This document shows, in pieces, positions 1 through 9,929 of a stretch of 49,717 nucleotides of DNA (positions within the stretch are counted from its first letter, which is position 1; each line of letters opens with the position of its first letter). The notes beneath the pieces were generated by a model that searched no databases, was not told the DNA's origin, and worked only from the letters and a program-made list of their open reading frames with translations. Location: positions 128,586-178,302 of the forward strand of contig NZ_CDBK01000034.1 in NCBI RefSeq assembly GCF_000819785.1, given 5' to 3'. Source of the DNA: Aeromonas caviae (lineage in GTDB: Bacteria; Pseudomonadota; Gammaproteobacteria; Enterobacterales; Aeromonadaceae). The translations under genes were made by a program, and so were the position numbers.

Positions 1-47
1 GGGTCTGAGGGTCTGAGGGTACACCTCTTCGCACCGCCCGGAAAAAC

Positions 48-77
48 AAAAGGCCATCCGCGAGGATGGCCTTTTGT
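48..77 (-). terminator. Intrinsic terminator of the tRNA-Leu gene
   Basis: A long perfect stem (AAAAGGCCATCC pairing with GGATGGCCTTTT, loop GCGA) lies 12 bases past the tRNA-Leu 3' end. Read on the minus strand it ends in a T run. The same hairpin has a T run in both directions, so it can also stop transcription entering from the left edge. Confidence 0.8.
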
Positions 78-89
78 CATGGAATCTGA

Positions 90-174
90 TGGTGCCCGGG
101 GTCGGACTCGAACCGACACGTATTGCTACGGCGGATTTTGAATCCGCTGCGTCTACCGATTTCGCCACCCGGGC
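90..174 (-). tRNA. tRNA-Leu (anticodon CAA)
   Basis: The reverse strand gives an 85-base class II tRNA with an encoded CCA end. The acceptor stem GCCCGGG pairs with CCCGGGC, the T arm contains GGTTCGAGTCC, and a long variable arm is present. The anticodon stem GCGGA/TCCGC encloses TTCAAAA, giving anticodon CAA and so leucine. It resembles E. coli leuX, a frequent integration site for mobile islands, but no integrase or duplicated 3' end is seen here. Confidence 0.95.
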
Positions 175-185
175 AGCTGCGAGGG

Positions 186-213
186 ATTATACGAATGGCG
201 CTTGGCCATGCAA
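186..213 (-). promoter_or_regulatory. Sigma-70 promoter of tRNA-Leu
   Basis: On the minus strand, TTGCAT (-35) is followed by a 16-base spacer and a perfect TATAAT (-10) that ends 11 bases upstream of the mature tRNA 5' end. A GC-rich stretch follows the -10, as is usual for stable RNA promoters under stringent control. Confidence 0.7.
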
Positions 214-317
214 GGTGTTTTTCTTGCGCCCACCGTTGTTTGCTCATTTATTCAACGCCTTGCCGATGCCAAGCCAGTTACATAGAATGCCCGCATCATA
301 TTAATGGAATAATCATC

Positions 318-830
318 ATGGCCAAGCGCAAGACCCCCTCCCCTCTCCAGCCTGCTCCCCGGCATCCGTCTGCCGGTCTGCTGCGCCGTCTCGGCGCCCT
401 GCTCTATGACTATCTGGTGGTGATTGCCCTGCTGATCATCGCCGGCTTCATCGGCATGGGGGTGGCCCACCTGCTGCTGGCCACCGGCATGGCGCACGTC
501 CCCGAGGGCAAGGATGCCGCCTGGCTGCTCACCAGCCCCCTCTACAGCGCCTGGCTGGCCTTCGTCATCTGCGGTTTCTACACCTGGTTCTGGGTCCGCG
601 CCGGCCAGACCATCGGCATGCGGGCCTGGCGCCTGCGCATCCAGAACCTGGACGGCAGCAACATTCGCGTCACCCAGGCCCTGATCCGGCTCGCTACCTC
701 GGCCTTTGGCCTGGGCAACCTGCTGTGTGTGTTCAATCGCGCCCGCCCCCGCGCCTTCCAGGACATCTGGGCCGAGTGCGAGGTGGTGGTGCTTGGCAAG
801 ACGGAAAACCTGGAGCAGCTCAATCGCTGA
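318..830 (+). CDS. RDD family membrane protein
   Basis: A 170-residue protein. After a short basic, proline-rich N-terminus it carries the RDD signature (LLRRLGALLYDYLVV, about residues 18-32), a first hydrophobic helix (about 32-56), a second helix near 75-95, and the typical TIGMRAWRLRIQN motif near 100. The C-terminal half contains NRARPRAFQDIWAECEVVV, which matches the end of RDD domains. RDD proteins are poorly understood inner-membrane proteins and some are linked to ion exchange, but no substrate can be inferred here. The ATG at 318 is chosen because the reading frame upstream runs through the tRNA. It stands alone, with a terminator directly after it. Confidence 0.85.
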   Translation: MAKRKTPSPLQPAPRHPSAGLLRRLGALLYDYLVVIALLIIAGFIGMGVAHLLLATGMAHVPEGKDAAWLLTSPLYSAWLAFVICGFYTWFWVRAGQTIGMRAWRLRIQNLDGSNIRVTQALIRLATSAFGLGNLLCVFNRARPRAFQDIWAECEVVVLGKTENLEQLNR

Positions 831-846
831 TCCCAAGACGGCAACG

Positions 847-876
847 AAAAAGGGCACCCCGAGGTGCCCTTTTTGT
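847..876. terminator. Bidirectional terminator
   Basis: AAAAAGGGCACCCC pairs with the following GAGGTGCCCTTTTT. A-run and T-run flanks allow it to serve the RDD gene on the plus strand and also lptG, whose stop codon lies about 100 bases away on the minus strand. Confidence 0.8.
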
Positions 877-975
877 TGACCAGAACTGACTGCTTGCAGC
901 CCAGAACCTTGACGGAAACGGTGCATCGGGATGCGATGGCCGCCTGTTGTCAGCAGCCCGCCGTCCTTCAGGCCG

Positions 976-2046
976 CTACTGCTTGCGGCTCAGGATATAG
1001 AAGGAGATGCCGCCAAACAGCAGGCTGGGTGCGATGGCCGCGAGGATGGGCGGGACCGCATAGACCAGGCTGACCGGGCCGAACACCCTGTCGCTCACAT
1101 AGACCGCGAAGCCGGTCATGATCCCCATCAGCATCCGCGCCCCCATGCTCACCGAACGCAGCGGGCCGAAGATGAAGGAGGAGGCGAGCAGTATCATGGC
1201 CACCACGGAGAGCGGTGAGAGCAGCTTGCGCCACATCTCCAGCTTGTAGCGTCCGGCATCCTGCTTGTTGGCATCCAGATAACCGATGTAGTCCCGCAGC
1301 CCCGAGATGGGCAGGTTTTCGGGATCGATACTGACCACCCCGAGCTGCTTGGGGGTCAGCTCGGATTGCCAGGCCATCTGGGCATGCTGTTCGTCCTGGA
1401 TCCGGGTGGGATCGTCAAACCGGGTGATGTGCACCTGTTTCAGCAGCCAGTGGTGATCCTCGAACACCCCCTCCTTCGCCTGCACCACGTCGATCAGGTT
1501 GCGGGACGGAGTGAAGCGGTAGAGGGTGATGCCGGTCAGGGCGCCATCATTGCGCACCCCGTTGATGTTGACGAAGTTGTTGCCATCCCGTGCCCATACC
1601 CCGTAGGCCGAGACCGTGAGTCGCCCTTCCGACATGGCCCCCGCCTTGATGTCATCCGCCATCCGCTTGGCGGCCGGTGCGACGTACTCGCCCATCAGCC
1701 CCACCAGCAGCATCAGGGGAATGGCGGTCTTGAGCGCCGCCATGACGATGCTGATCTTGGAGCGTCCCGCCGCCTGCATCACCACCAGCTCGGAGCTGGT
1801 CGCGAGCTGGCCCAGGCCGATGAGGCCACCGAGCAGGGCCGCCAGGGGGAAGAAGAGCACCGCCTCCTTGGGCATGGAGAGCAGCACGTAGTAGAGGGCG
1901 TTGAGCATGTCGTAGTTGCCTTCCCCGACCGCCTTCAACTGCTCCACGTACTTGATGAGCGCGGCCAGCCCGACTAGGGTCAGCTCGCACAGCAGGATCG
2001 ACATGAAGATGACCCTGCCTATGTATCTATCGAGAATGCCGAACAT
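976..2046 (-). CDS. lptG: LPS export ABC transporter permease LptG
   Basis: A 356-residue YjgP/YjgQ family permease of the usual family length. The N-terminus (MFGILDRYIGRVIFMSILL) and the LVMQAAGRSKI segment near residue 90 match LptG. Hydrophobic helices cluster at both ends around a periplasmic beta-jellyroll region (about 140-260). LptG pairs with LptF and the ATPase LptB (not in the window) to pull lipopolysaccharide from the inner membrane onto the LptC-LptA bridge. It is 25 bases downstream of lptF on the same strand, so the two are almost certainly co-transcribed. Confidence 0.95.
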   Translation of the reverse strand: MFGILDRYIGRVIFMSILLCELTLVGLAALIKYVEQLKAVGEGNYDMLNALYYVLLSMPKEAVLFFPLAALLGGLIGLGQLATSSELVVMQAAGRSKISIVMAALKTAIPLMLLVGLMGEYVAPAAKRMADDIKAGAMSEGRLTVSAYGVWARDGNNFVNINGVRNDGALTGITLYRFTPSRNLIDVVQAKEGVFEDHHWLLKQVHITRFDDPTRIQDEQHAQMAWQSELTPKQLGVVSIDPENLPISGLRDYIGYLDANKQDAGRYKLEMWRKLLSPLSVVAMILLASSFIFGPLRSVSMGARMLMGIMTGFAVYVSDRVFGPVSLVYAVPPILAAIAPSLLFGGISFYILSRKQ

Positions 2047-2071
2047 CAGCAGAGACTCCCAGGTTGCAGCA

Positions 2072-3184
2072 TCATGCTGACTTTCTCTTGAACAATTGCC
2101 CTTTGACCCCGTTCCACCAGCTGGTGCCCTGCAGGTTGAGAGGCAACCCTATCAGCAGCAGATAGACCAGGGGCACCAGGAACATCCCGGGCCAGTGGGG
2201 CAGACGCCCGCTGTCGATGGCCGACCGGGCGGCACTGAGCAGCAGGAAATAGGAGAGATAGAGCAGGATGGCCGGCAGCAGCTTGGCGTAACGCCCCTGA
2301 CGGGGATTGACCCGCGCCATCGGCACCACCAGGAAGGTGAGCACCAGGATGGAGAGGGGCAGCGACAGGCGCCACTGCAATTCGGCCATCAGCTGGTTGT
2401 CCTGGGTGCCGAGCAATGCCAGGGTCGGCTTGGCCGCCGCCTTGCGGTTGGATTGCTCCATCTCCTGCTGGCGGATCACCAGGCTGTATTCACGAAACTC
2501 CGAGACCTGGAACTGCTTGCCGGTGAAATGCCCCTCGTAGCGCGAACCATCCTTCAGGGTCAGCCACTGCAAGCCGTTGCTGTCGGCGGTCACCTGCCCC
2601 TCGTTGGCCACCACCACTGACGGGGGTGAGCCACCCTCGGCCCGTTGCAGCACGAAGATTTTCTGCAACTCCGACCCCTTGTCGTTCAGATCCTGGATGT
2701 AGGCCACCAGGCGCCCCTTGTCGAGCTCCATGAAGCGGCCGGCCTGCAGGAAAGAGATACCGGGATCGGCCTTGAACTCGTCGATCACCTGGTACTCCCG
2801 CTCCTTGGCCTGGGGGGCGACCCAGCCGGTGTTGAACGCCGCGACGGCGGCGGTCAGCAGGGCCAGCACCAGGGCGCTGCCCATGATGAAACGGTGACTG
2901 AAACCCACCGCGTGCATCACCGTCATTTCGCTTTCAGCGTACAAACGGCCGTGAGCAAACAGAATGGCTAAAAACAGACTGATAGGCAGCATCAACAACG
3001 CCATATTCGGCAGGTTGAGCAGCAGGAGGGTGGATACCAGGCGCGTCGGCACCTCACCATCGGCGGCATCGCCAATGATCTGGATAAATTGCTGGCTGAC
3101 GAAGATAAGCAGCAGCACGAACAGCACCGCCAGCTGGGTTTTCAGGGTCTCCCTGAACAAATATCGGAAAACGATCACAGTCAT
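2072..3184 (-). CDS. lptF: LPS export ABC transporter permease LptF
   Basis: A 370-residue YjgP/YjgQ family permease. The start (TVIVFRYLFRETLKTQ) and the segment YAESEMTVMHAVGFS are strongly LptF-like. Six membrane helices are expected, three before and three after the periplasmic domain (about 130-260). The ATG at 3184 is preferred over a TTG two codons upstream because E. coli LptF begins at the equivalent point. It is the first gene of the lptFG operon and is divergent from pepA, an arrangement conserved in many gammaproteobacteria. With LptG it forms the membrane channel of the LPS extractor. Confidence 0.95.
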   Translation of the reverse strand: MTVIVFRYLFRETLKTQLAVLFVLLLIFVSQQFIQIIGDAADGEVPTRLVSTLLLLNLPNMALLMLPISLFLAILFAHGRLYAESEMTVMHAVGFSHRFIMGSALVLALLTAAVAAFNTGWVAPQAKEREYQVIDEFKADPGISFLQAGRFMELDKGRLVAYIQDLNDKGSELQKIFVLQRAEGGSPPSVVVANEGQVTADSNGLQWLTLKDGSRYEGHFTGKQFQVSEFREYSLVIRQQEMEQSNRKAAAKPTLALLGTQDNQLMAELQWRLSLPLSILVLTFLVVPMARVNPRQGRYAKLLPAILLYLSYFLLLSAARSAIDSGRLPHWPGMFLVPLVYLLLIGLPLNLQGTSWWNGVKGQLFKRKSA

Positions 3185-3356
3185 TCCCAAGTAAACTTGT
3201 GTTTTTAGTCGAATGCCTGAAAAATAGGGCCCTATATTGGATTTTTACCAGTTTGAACTGCGGAGCCTGTGACTGTTCGCTCCGCCTCTGATACCCCAAC
3301 AAGCACCGCATTATTCAATAAATGGTGCCTTTTGTCTTTAGGATGTAGGAGATTCC
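3185..3356. promoter_or_regulatory. Divergent lptF / pepA promoter region
   Basis: 172 bases separate two divergent start codons, so both promoters must lie here. AT-rich tracts occur on each side, but no single -10/-35 pair is convincing enough to place. A good ribosome binding site (TAGGAGA) precedes the pepA ATG. Confidence 0.5.
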
Positions 3357-4868
3357 ATGGAGTTCAGTGTAAAGAGTGGCAGTCCTGAGAAGCAACGCAG
3401 TGCCTGCGTCGTGGTCGGCGTTTTTGAGCCCCGCCGCCTCTCTCCGGTTGCCGAACAGCTGGACAAGATCAGCGACGGCTACCTCAGCTCGCTGCTGCGC
3501 CGTGGCGACCTGGAAGGGAAACCGGGCCAGATGCTGCTGCTGCATCAAGTACCGGGCGTGCTCAGCGAGCGCGTACTGCTGGTCGGGTGCGGCAAGGAGC
3601 GCGAACTCGACGAGCGCCAGTACAAGCAGATCATCAACAAGACCATCACCACCCTGAACGAAACCGGCTCCATGGAAGCGGTCTGCTTCCTGACCGAGCT
3701 GCACGTCAAGGGTCGGGATACCTACTGGAAGGTGCGTCAGGCGGTGGAAACCACCAAGGCGGGCCTCTACAGCTTCGATCAGTTCAAGACCAACAAGGCC
3801 GAACCGCGCCGTCCGCTGCGCAAGCTGGTCTTCAACGTGCCGACGCGTCGGGAACTGACCATAGGCGAGCGCGCCATCAACCACGGCCTGGCCGTGGCGA
3901 AAGGGGTGCGCATCTGCCGCGACGTGGCGAACATGCCGCCCAACGTCTGCAATCCCGCCTACCTCGCCTCCCAGGCCCGCCGTCTGGCGGATGCCTATGA
4001 CAACATCACCACCAGGGTGGTGGGGGAGCAGGAGATGGCCGAGCTCGGCATGAACTCCTACCTCGCAGTGGCCCGCGGCTCCGAGAACGAAGCCATGATG
4101 GCCATCATCGAGTACAAGGGCAACGCCGACGCCAAGCCCATCGTGCTGGTGGGCAAGGGGCTGACCTTCGACTCCGGCGGCATCTCCATCAAGCCGGCAG
4201 ACGGCATGGACGAGATGAAGTACGACATGGGTGGCGCCGCCTCCGTGCTCGGCACCATGCACGCCCTGGCCCAGTTGCAGCTGCCCATCAACGTCATCGG
4301 CGTGCTGGCGGGCTGCGAGAACATGCCGGGGGGCAACGCCTACCGCCCTGGTGACATCCTCACTACCATGTCCGGCCAGACCGTCGAGGTACTCAACACC
4401 GACGCCGAAGGCCGCCTGGTGCTGTGCGATGCCCTCACCTATGTGGACCGCTACGATCCCGAGACCGTGATCGACGTGGCGACCCTGACCGGTGCCTGCA
4501 TCATCGCCCTGGGCCACCATACCTCTGGCCTCTTGGCGAACCACAACCCCCTGGCCCACGAGCTGCTCAACGCCTCCGAACAGGCCGGCGATCGCGCCTG
4601 GCGTCTGCCCCTGTTCGACGAGTATCAGGAGCAGCTGGAAAGCCCGTTCGCGGACATGGCCAACATCGGTGGCCGTCCGGCCGGTACCATCACCGCCGCC
4701 GCCTTCCTGTCGCGCTTCACCAAGAAGTACAACTGGGCCCACCTGGATATCGCAGGGACCGCCTGGAAGAGCGGCAAGGAGAAGGGCTCCACCGGCCGTC
4801 CTGTGCCCCTGCTGACCCAGTTCCTGCTCAACCGGGCCGGCGTGGCGGACGTCGAAGACAAGGAGTGA
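3357..4868 (+). CDS. pepA: Leucyl aminopeptidase (M17 family)
   Basis: A 503-residue cytosolic leucine aminopeptidase of full length. The C-terminal catalytic domain contains the M17 signature NTDAEGRL (residues 347-354) and the metal-binding segment [14 protein letters not shown], with the two-metal ligands in DSGG, DMGG and NTDAEG. PepA removes N-terminal residues from peptides. In E. coli the hexamer also binds DNA in plasmid resolution and carAB control; whether it does so here is unknown. Start ATG has TAGGAGA eight bases upstream. It is divergent from lptF and is followed by a strong terminator before holC. Confidence 0.97.
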   Translation: MEFSVKSGSPEKQRSACVVVGVFEPRRLSPVAEQLDKISDGYLSSLLRRGDLEGKPGQMLLLHQVPGVLSERVLLVGCGKERELDERQYKQIINKTITTLNETGSMEAVCFLTELHVKGRDTYWKVRQAVETTKAGLYSFDQFKTNKAEPRRPLRKLVFNVPTRRELTIGERAINHGLAVAKGVRICRDVANMPPNVCNPAYLASQARRLADAYDNITTRVVGEQEMAELGMNSYLAVARGSENEAMMAIIEYKGNADAKPIVLVGKGLTFDSGGISIKPADGMDEMKYDMGGAASVLGTMHALAQLQLPINVIGVLAGCENMPGGNAYRPGDILTTMSGQTVEVLNTDAEGRLVLCDALTYVDRYDPETVIDVATLTGACIIALGHHTSGLLANHNPLAHELLNASEQAGDRAWRLPLFDEYQEQLESPFADMANIGGRPAGTITAAAFLSRFTKKYNWAHLDIAGTAWKSGKEKGSTGRPVPLLTQFLLNRAGVADVEDKE

Positions 4869-4920
4869 TCCCCTTCCCCATCGACTCGAAGAGCGATGCG
4901 AGAAGGCGTTACCCTGTATC

Positions 4921-4950
4921 ACAAGGAAGAGGCCTGCCTCTTCCTTGTTT
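4921..4950 (+). terminator. Terminator after pepA
   Basis: A 13-bp perfect stem (ACAAGGAAGAGGC with GCCTCTTCCTTGT, two-base loop in the sequence) ends in TTT. It lies 52 bases past the pepA stop and separates pepA from the holC-valS unit. Confidence 0.75.
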
Positions 4951-5037
4951 CATTGAGAGAATCCGGGAAGTCCGTGCCAGACGCGGCTCCCGAAGACGGC
5001 CAATCGCTGTCCGTCACAGCCAAACGGGACCGACCTG

Positions 5038-5493
5038 ATGAGCCAAGTGACCTTTTACCTGATGAGCCAGCCCGATGATGCGGATGCCTCCGCCGTCGAG
5101 CGCCTCGCCTGCCAGCTTGCGGCCGATGGCTGGAGCGCAGGCCACCTCTATCTGCTGTGCGAGGACGAGGCCCAGGCCCTGCGTCTGGACGAGCTGTTGT
5201 GGCAGTTGCCGCCCGATCGCTTCGTGCCGCACCAGTTGCAGGGGGAGAGCGGTCAGGCTCCGGTGGAGATAGGCCATCAGCCGCCACGGCGGCGCTATGC
5301 CTGCCTCATCAACCTGGCCCGGCAGACACCTTTGTTTGCAGGACACTTCGCTCAAGTGGTAGATTTTGTCCCCACTGACGAAACGCAAAAGCAGCAAGCC
5401 CGCGAGCGCTACAAGCACTATCGCCAGGCGGGCCATACCCTCGAGATGAGGGATCAGCCCGTCCTTGCCGCACCGGATCCGGCGCAGCCCTGA
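5038..5493 (+). CDS. holC: DNA polymerase III chi subunit
   Basis: A 151-residue protein with the HolC hallmarks: VTFYLM at the N-terminus, [24 protein letters not shown] in the first half, [18 protein letters not shown] in the middle and the VVDFVP segment near residue 112. Chi bridges the clamp loader (through psi) to single-stranded DNA-binding protein at the replication fork. The C-terminal tail (about 130-151, proline and alanine rich) is longer than the E. coli protein. It sits between pepA and valS, the usual place in this group, 65 bases ahead of valS with no terminator between them. Confidence 0.93.
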   Translation: MSQVTFYLMSQPDDADASAVERLACQLAADGWSAGHLYLLCEDEAQALRLDELLWQLPPDRFVPHQLQGESGQAPVEIGHQPPRRRYACLINLARQTPLFAGHFAQVVDFVPTDETQKQQARERYKHYRQAGHTLEMRDQPVLAAPDPAQP

Positions 5494-5558
5494 CTGCACC
5501 ACCCGCGATCCACCACGACTCAACACCAGACTCCATCCATCCAGAATACGGCGAGACC

Positions 5559-8411
5559 ATGGAAAAGACTTTTAATCACAACGCCATCGAACAGGCGCTC
5601 TATCAGCACTGGGAAGCCCAGGGTTACTTCAAGCCCCACGGCGACACCAGCAAAGACTCCTTCTGCATCATGATCCCGCCGCCCAACGTCACCGGCAGCC
5701 TGCACATGGGTCACGCCTTCCAGCAGACCCTGATGGACACCCTGATCCGCTACAACCGCATGCAGGGCAAGAACACCCTGTGGCAGGCGGGCACCGACCA
5801 CGCCGGTATCGCCACCCAGATGGTGGTGGAGCGCAAGATCGCCGCCGAAGAGGGCAAGACCCGTCACGACTACGGCCGTGACGCCTTCATCGACAAGATC
5901 TGGCAGTGGAAGGAAGAGTCCGGCGGCACCATCACCCGCCAGATGCGTCGCCTCGGCGACTCCGTGGACTGGGAGCGCGAGCGCTTCACCATGGATGAAG
6001 GCCTCTCCGCTGCCGTACAGGAAGTGTTCGTCCGTCTCTACGAAGATGGCCTGATGTACCGCGGCAAGCGTCTGGTGAACTGGGATCCCAAGCTCAACAC
6101 CGCCATCTCCGATCTGGAAGTGGAAAACCGCGAGATAAAGGGCCACATGTGGCACCTTCGCTATCCCCTGGCCAACGGCGCCAAGACCGCCGAGGGTCAG
6201 GATCACCTGATCGTCGCCACCACCCGCCCGGAAACCATGCTGGGTGATACCGCAGTGGCGGTGAACCCGGAAGACCCGCGCTACAAGGCGCTGATCGGCC
6301 AGCACATCCTGCTGCCGCTGGTGAACCGCCTGATCCCCATCGTCGCCGACGAACACGCCGACATGGAGAAGGGCACCGGCTGCGTGAAGATCACCCCGGC
6401 CCACGACTTCAACGACAACGAAGTGGGCAAGCGCCACAACCTGCCGATGATCAACATCTTCACCCTGGACGCCCACGTGCGTGCCGAGGCCGAAGTGGTC
6501 GACACCAATGGCAACCCCAGCACCGCCTATGATGCCGCCCTGCCGAGCGAGTTCGCCGGGATGGAGCGCTTCGCCGCCCGCAAGGCCATCGTCGCCAAGC
6601 TGGACGAGCTGGGCCTCCTGGCCGAGATCAAGGATCACGTGCTGCAGCAGCCCTACGGCGATCGCGGCGGCGTGCCCATCGAGCCCATGCTGACCGACCA
6701 GTGGTACGTGCGCGTGGCCCCCATGGCCAAGACCGCCATCGAGGCGGTGGAAGATGGCCGCATCCAGTTCGTGCCGAAGCAATACGAAAACATGTACTTC
6801 TCCTGGATGCGCGACATTCAGGACTGGTGCGTCTCCCGTCAGCTGTGGTGGGGTCACCGCATCCCGGCCTGGTATGACGACGCCGGCAACGTCTACGTGG
6901 GCCGCAACGAAGAGGAAGTGCGCGCCAAGCACAGCATCCCGTCCGTGACCGTGCTGCGTCAGGACGAAGATGTGCTCGACACCTGGTTCAGCTCCGCCCT
7001 GTGGACCTTCTCCACCCTGGGCTGGCCGAACAACACCGAGGCGCTCAAGACCTTCCACCCCACCGACGTGCTGATGAGCGGCTTCGATATCATCTTCTTC
7101 TGGATCGCCCGGATGATCATGATGACCATGCACTTCATCAAGGACGAAAACGGCCAGCCGCAAGTCCCGTTCAAGACCGTCTACATCACCGGCCTCATCC
7201 GTGACGAAGAAGGCCAGAAGATGTCCAAGTCCAAGGGCAACGTGCTGGACCCCCTCGACATGATCGACGGCATCTCCCTGGAAGATCTGCTGGAGAAGCG
7301 CACCGGCAACATGATGCAGCCGCAGATGGCCGAGAAGATCGCCAAGCGCACCGCCAAGCAGTTCCCGGAAGGGATCAATGCCCACGGTACCGACGCCCTG
7401 CGCTTCACCCTGGCGGCGCTCGCCTCCACCGGCCGTGACATCAACTGGGACATGAAGCGCCTGGATGGCTACAACAACTTCTGCAACAAGCTGTGGAACG
7501 CCTCCCGCTATGTGCTGATGAACACCGAAGATCAGGATTGCGGCTTTGCCGGTGGCGAGATGCAGTTCAGCCTGGCGGATCGCTGGATCCAGTCCCAGCT
7601 GCAAGTGGCCATCCGTGACTTCCGCACCGCCCTCGATACCTACCGCTTCGACATCGCTGCAGGCGTCTTGTACGAATTTATCTGGAACCAGTTCTGTGAC
7701 TGGTATCTGGAGCTGACCAAGCCGGTACTGACCAAGGGCTCCGAGGCCGAGCAGCGCGCTGCCCGCCACACCCTCGTCAGTGTCCTCGAGACCCTGCTGC
7801 GCCTGGCACACCCGATCATCCCGTTCATCACCGAAACCATCTGGAAATCGGTCGCCCCGCTGGCCGGCGTGCACGCCGACACCATCATGATTCAGGCTTT
7901 CCCGGAATTCGACGCCGCCAAGGTGGACGACGCCGCGATGGCGGATCAGGAGTGGGTGAAGGAGTTCATCGTCAGCATCCGCAACATCCGCGCCGAGATG
8001 AACGTGGCGCCGAGCGTGCCCCTCAACGTGCTGCTCCAGTGCGATGCCAAGGATACCCAGCGCGCCGCTGACAACGAGGCCTTCCTCAAGTCGCTGGCCC
8101 GTCTGGAATCCATCCGCGTACTTGGCGCAGGTGAAACCGCCCCGCTGTCGGTCAAGAAATTGATCGGTGCCACCGAGCTGATGATCCCGATGGCTGGTCT
8201 CATCGACAAGGAAGCCGAGCTGGCCCGTCTGGCCAAAGAGGTGGCCCGTCTGGTGGGCGAGTGCGGCCGCATCGAAGGCAAGCTCGGCAACGAGGCCTTC
8301 GTCGCCAAGGCGCCGGAAGCGGTCATCATCAAGGAGCGCGAGAAGCTGGAAGATTACCGTCTCCAGCTGACCAAGCTGGAAGCCCAGCAGGCCGAGATCG
8401 CAGCGCTCTAA
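5559..8411 (+). CDS. valS: Valyl-tRNA synthetase
   Basis: A 950-residue class I aminoacyl-tRNA synthetase of full ValS length. The HIGH-type motif is HMGH (residues 49-52) after PPPNVTGS, the editing (CP1) domain follows with [15 protein letters not shown], and KMSKS is at residues 554-558. The C-terminal coiled coil, rich in [17 protein letters not shown] heptads, ends the protein. It charges tRNA-Val and clears mischarged threonine. The start ATG is consistent with [19 protein letters not shown], close to other ValS starts. A terminator follows immediately. Confidence 0.98.
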   Translation: MEKTFNHNAIEQALYQHWEAQGYFKPHGDTSKDSFCIMIPPPNVTGSLHMGHAFQQTLMDTLIRYNRMQGKNTLWQAGTDHAGIATQMVVERKIAAEEGKTRHDYGRDAFIDKIWQWKEESGGTITRQMRRLGDSVDWERERFTMDEGLSAAVQEVFVRLYEDGLMYRGKRLVNWDPKLNTAISDLEVENREIKGHMWHLRYPLANGAKTAEGQDHLIVATTRPETMLGDTAVAVNPEDPRYKALIGQHILLPLVNRLIPIVADEHADMEKGTGCVKITPAHDFNDNEVGKRHNLPMINIFTLDAHVRAEAEVVDTNGNPSTAYDAALPSEFAGMERFAARKAIVAKLDELGLLAEIKDHVLQQPYGDRGGVPIEPMLTDQWYVRVAPMAKTAIEAVEDGRIQFVPKQYENMYFSWMRDIQDWCVSRQLWWGHRIPAWYDDAGNVYVGRNEEEVRAKHSIPSVTVLRQDEDVLDTWFSSALWTFSTLGWPNNTEALKTFHPTDVLMSGFDIIFFWIARMIMMTMHFIKDENGQPQVPFKTVYITGLIRDEEGQKMSKSKGNVLDPLDMIDGISLEDLLEKRTGNMMQPQMAEKIAKRTAKQFPEGINAHGTDALRFTLAALASTGRDINWDMKRLDGYNNFCNKLWNASRYVLMNTEDQDCGFAGGEMQFSLADRWIQSQLQVAIRDFRTALDTYRFDIAAGVLYEFIWNQFCDWYLELTKPVLTKGSEAEQRAARHTLVSVLETLLRLAHPIIPFITETIWKSVAPLAGVHADTIMIQAFPEFDAAKVDDAAMADQEWVKEFIVSIRNIRAEMNVAPSVPLNVLLQCDAKDTQRAADNEAFLKSLARLESIRVLGAGETAPLSVKKLIGATELMIPMAGLIDKEAELARLAKEVARLVGECGRIEGKLGNEAFVAKAPEAVIIKEREKLEDYRLQLTKLEAQQAEIAAL

Positions 8412-8430
8412 GCCACAGCGCAACATGACA

Positions 8431-8456
8431 AGCCCCCGTTTATCGGGGGCTTTTTC
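8431..8456 (+). terminator. Terminator after valS
   Basis: AGCCCCCG and CGGGGGCT form the stem around TTTAT, followed by TTTT. It lies 20 bases after the valS stop. Confidence 0.85.
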
Positions 8457-8618
8457 ATGTCATGGGTTCAGTTCTCCCTCTCCTGCCCCGCAGTTTTATC
8501 CCTCCCGCCGGGGCGATATTCAAAAATTCACGAGCCAAATCACCTCCTTTCACAAGCGCAGAGCCCGCAAATTCATTACACTGCCAGCGGTCTTTTCTAT
8601 CGGGAGTGCTGCTGCAGT

Positions 8619-9911
8619 ATGGAAATATTGATCCTGTTTGGATTGATTTTGCTCAATGGCGTCTTCGCCATGTCGGAAATCGCCATCGTGACGGCACGCA
8701 AGGCACGCCTCGCCAAAATGGCGAGCGAAGGGAGCCGCTCCGCCGCCATCGCCCTCAAGCTCGGGGAAGATCCGACCCATTTCCTCTCCGCCGTGCAGAT
8801 CGGCATCACCAGCATCGGCCTGCTCAACGGTATCTATGGCGAGTCCCTGCTGGCCCAGCCCTTCGCCCTCTGGCTGCAGGAGTGGGGGCTCTCCCCCAAG
8901 AGCAGCAGCCTGCTCGCCACCGTCATCGTGGTCGTGCTGGTCACCTATCTCTCCATCGTGGTAGGGGAGCTCGTGCCCAAACGCCTCGGACAGCTCAGCG
9001 CCGAGCGCATTGCCTGTCTGGTAGCCCGCCCCATGCTCTGGCTGGCGACCCTGACCCGTCCCTTCGTCTGGTTGCTCTCCGCCTCCACCAACGCCAGCCT
9101 GCGGCTGCTGCGGGTCGATCAGCGCAGCAGCAACAATGTCACTCAGGAGGAGATCCACGCCATGCTGGTGGAGGGCTCCGAAGCGGGGGTGATCGAGGAC
9201 CATGAGCACACTATGTTGCGCAACGTGTTCCGCCTCGACGAACGCAGCCTGGCCTCCCTGATGGTGCCGCGCAGCGACATCCGCTATCTTGACCTGTCAC
9301 TGCCGCTGGAAGTGAACCTCCAACGTCTGGTGGAGTATCGCCACAGCTTCTTCCCTGTCTGTGACGGCAGCCTGTCGGATCTCGTCGGCATCCTCAACGT
9401 CAGCAAGGTGCTGCACGCCTACATCAAGGGAGAGCCCATCGATCTGGCGGCGCTGACCCAGGACGGCAGCCTGCTGCCGGAGACCCTCAACGGCCTGGAG
9501 CTGCTCAACCACTTCCGTACCCACTCCGAGCACATGGTGCTGGTGGTGGACGAATATGGCGAGCTGCAGGGGCTGGTCACCCAGCAGGATCTGCTGGAAA
9601 CCCTGGCCGGCGACTTCCAGCAGGAAGATGGGGAAGACAACTGGGCCTTCCAGCGCGCCGACGGCAGCTGGCTGCTCGACGGCCTCATTCCGCTGCCAGA
9701 ATTGAAGGACTGTCTGGAGCTGGTTCGTCTGCCGGAAGAAGAAAAACATCACTATCACACCCTTGGAGGGCTTATCATGCTGCTCCTTGGCCGCCTTCCC
9801 CAGACCGGAGACCTGGTCACCCTGGAACAGTGGCAACTGGAAATCGTGGATATGGACGGCCTGCGCATCGACAAGGTGCTTGCCATGCCCTTGACCGACC
9901 AACCCAGCTAA
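8619..9911 (+). CDS. CNNM/CorC-HlyC family membrane protein
   Basis: A 430-residue protein with the three-part plan of the family. A DUF21/CNNM transmembrane domain covers about residues 1-190 (three to four helices, including GELVPKRLGQLSAERIA). A pair of CBS domains spans about 205-335 (VPRSDIRYLDL and LVVDEYGELQGLVTQQDLLE). A C-terminal CorC_HlyC domain covers about 345-425 (GSWLLDGLIPLPELKD, YHTLGGLIMLLLGRLP). Such proteins are tied to magnesium or divalent cation export and stress tolerance, but substrate is not shown here. The upstream in-frame extension to 8457 overlaps the valS terminator, so the ATG at 8619 is preferred. The downstream DedA gene begins 18 bases later. Confidence 0.88.
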   Translation: MEILILFGLILLNGVFAMSEIAIVTARKARLAKMASEGSRSAAIALKLGEDPTHFLSAVQIGITSIGLLNGIYGESLLAQPFALWLQEWGLSPKSSSLLATVIVVVLVTYLSIVVGELVPKRLGQLSAERIACLVARPMLWLATLTRPFVWLLSASTNASLRLLRVDQRSSNNVTQEEIHAMLVEGSEAGVIEDHEHTMLRNVFRLDERSLASLMVPRSDIRYLDLSLPLEVNLQRLVEYRHSFFPVCDGSLSDLVGILNVSKVLHAYIKGEPIDLAALTQDGSLLPETLNGLELLNHFRTHSEHMVLVVDEYGELQGLVTQQDLLETLAGDFQQEDGEDNWAFQRADGSWLLDGLIPLPELKDCLELVRLPEEEKHHYHTLGGLIMLLLGRLPQTGDLVTLEQWQLEIVDMDGLRIDKVLAMPLTDQPS

Positions 9912-9929
9912 CCTGCGGAGTTTGCATGT

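Noticed and set aside
1..20. Tandem GGGTCTGAG repeat at the left edge
   Set aside because: Only two units and cut by the window edge; nothing can be concluded.
90..174. tRNA-Leu as the edge of an integrated island
   Set aside because: The leuX-like tRNA is a known target, but there is no integrase, no direct repeat of its 3' end, and conserved core genes follow.
3315..4922. 535-residue minus-strand open frame opposite pepA
   Set aside because: Antisense shadow of pepA with no recognisable motif and no ribosome binding site.
5520..8426. 968-residue open frame on the minus strand opposite valS
   Set aside because: It mirrors valS. The product is rich in H, G, D, V and Q with no domain, as expected for the antisense of a GC-rich gene.
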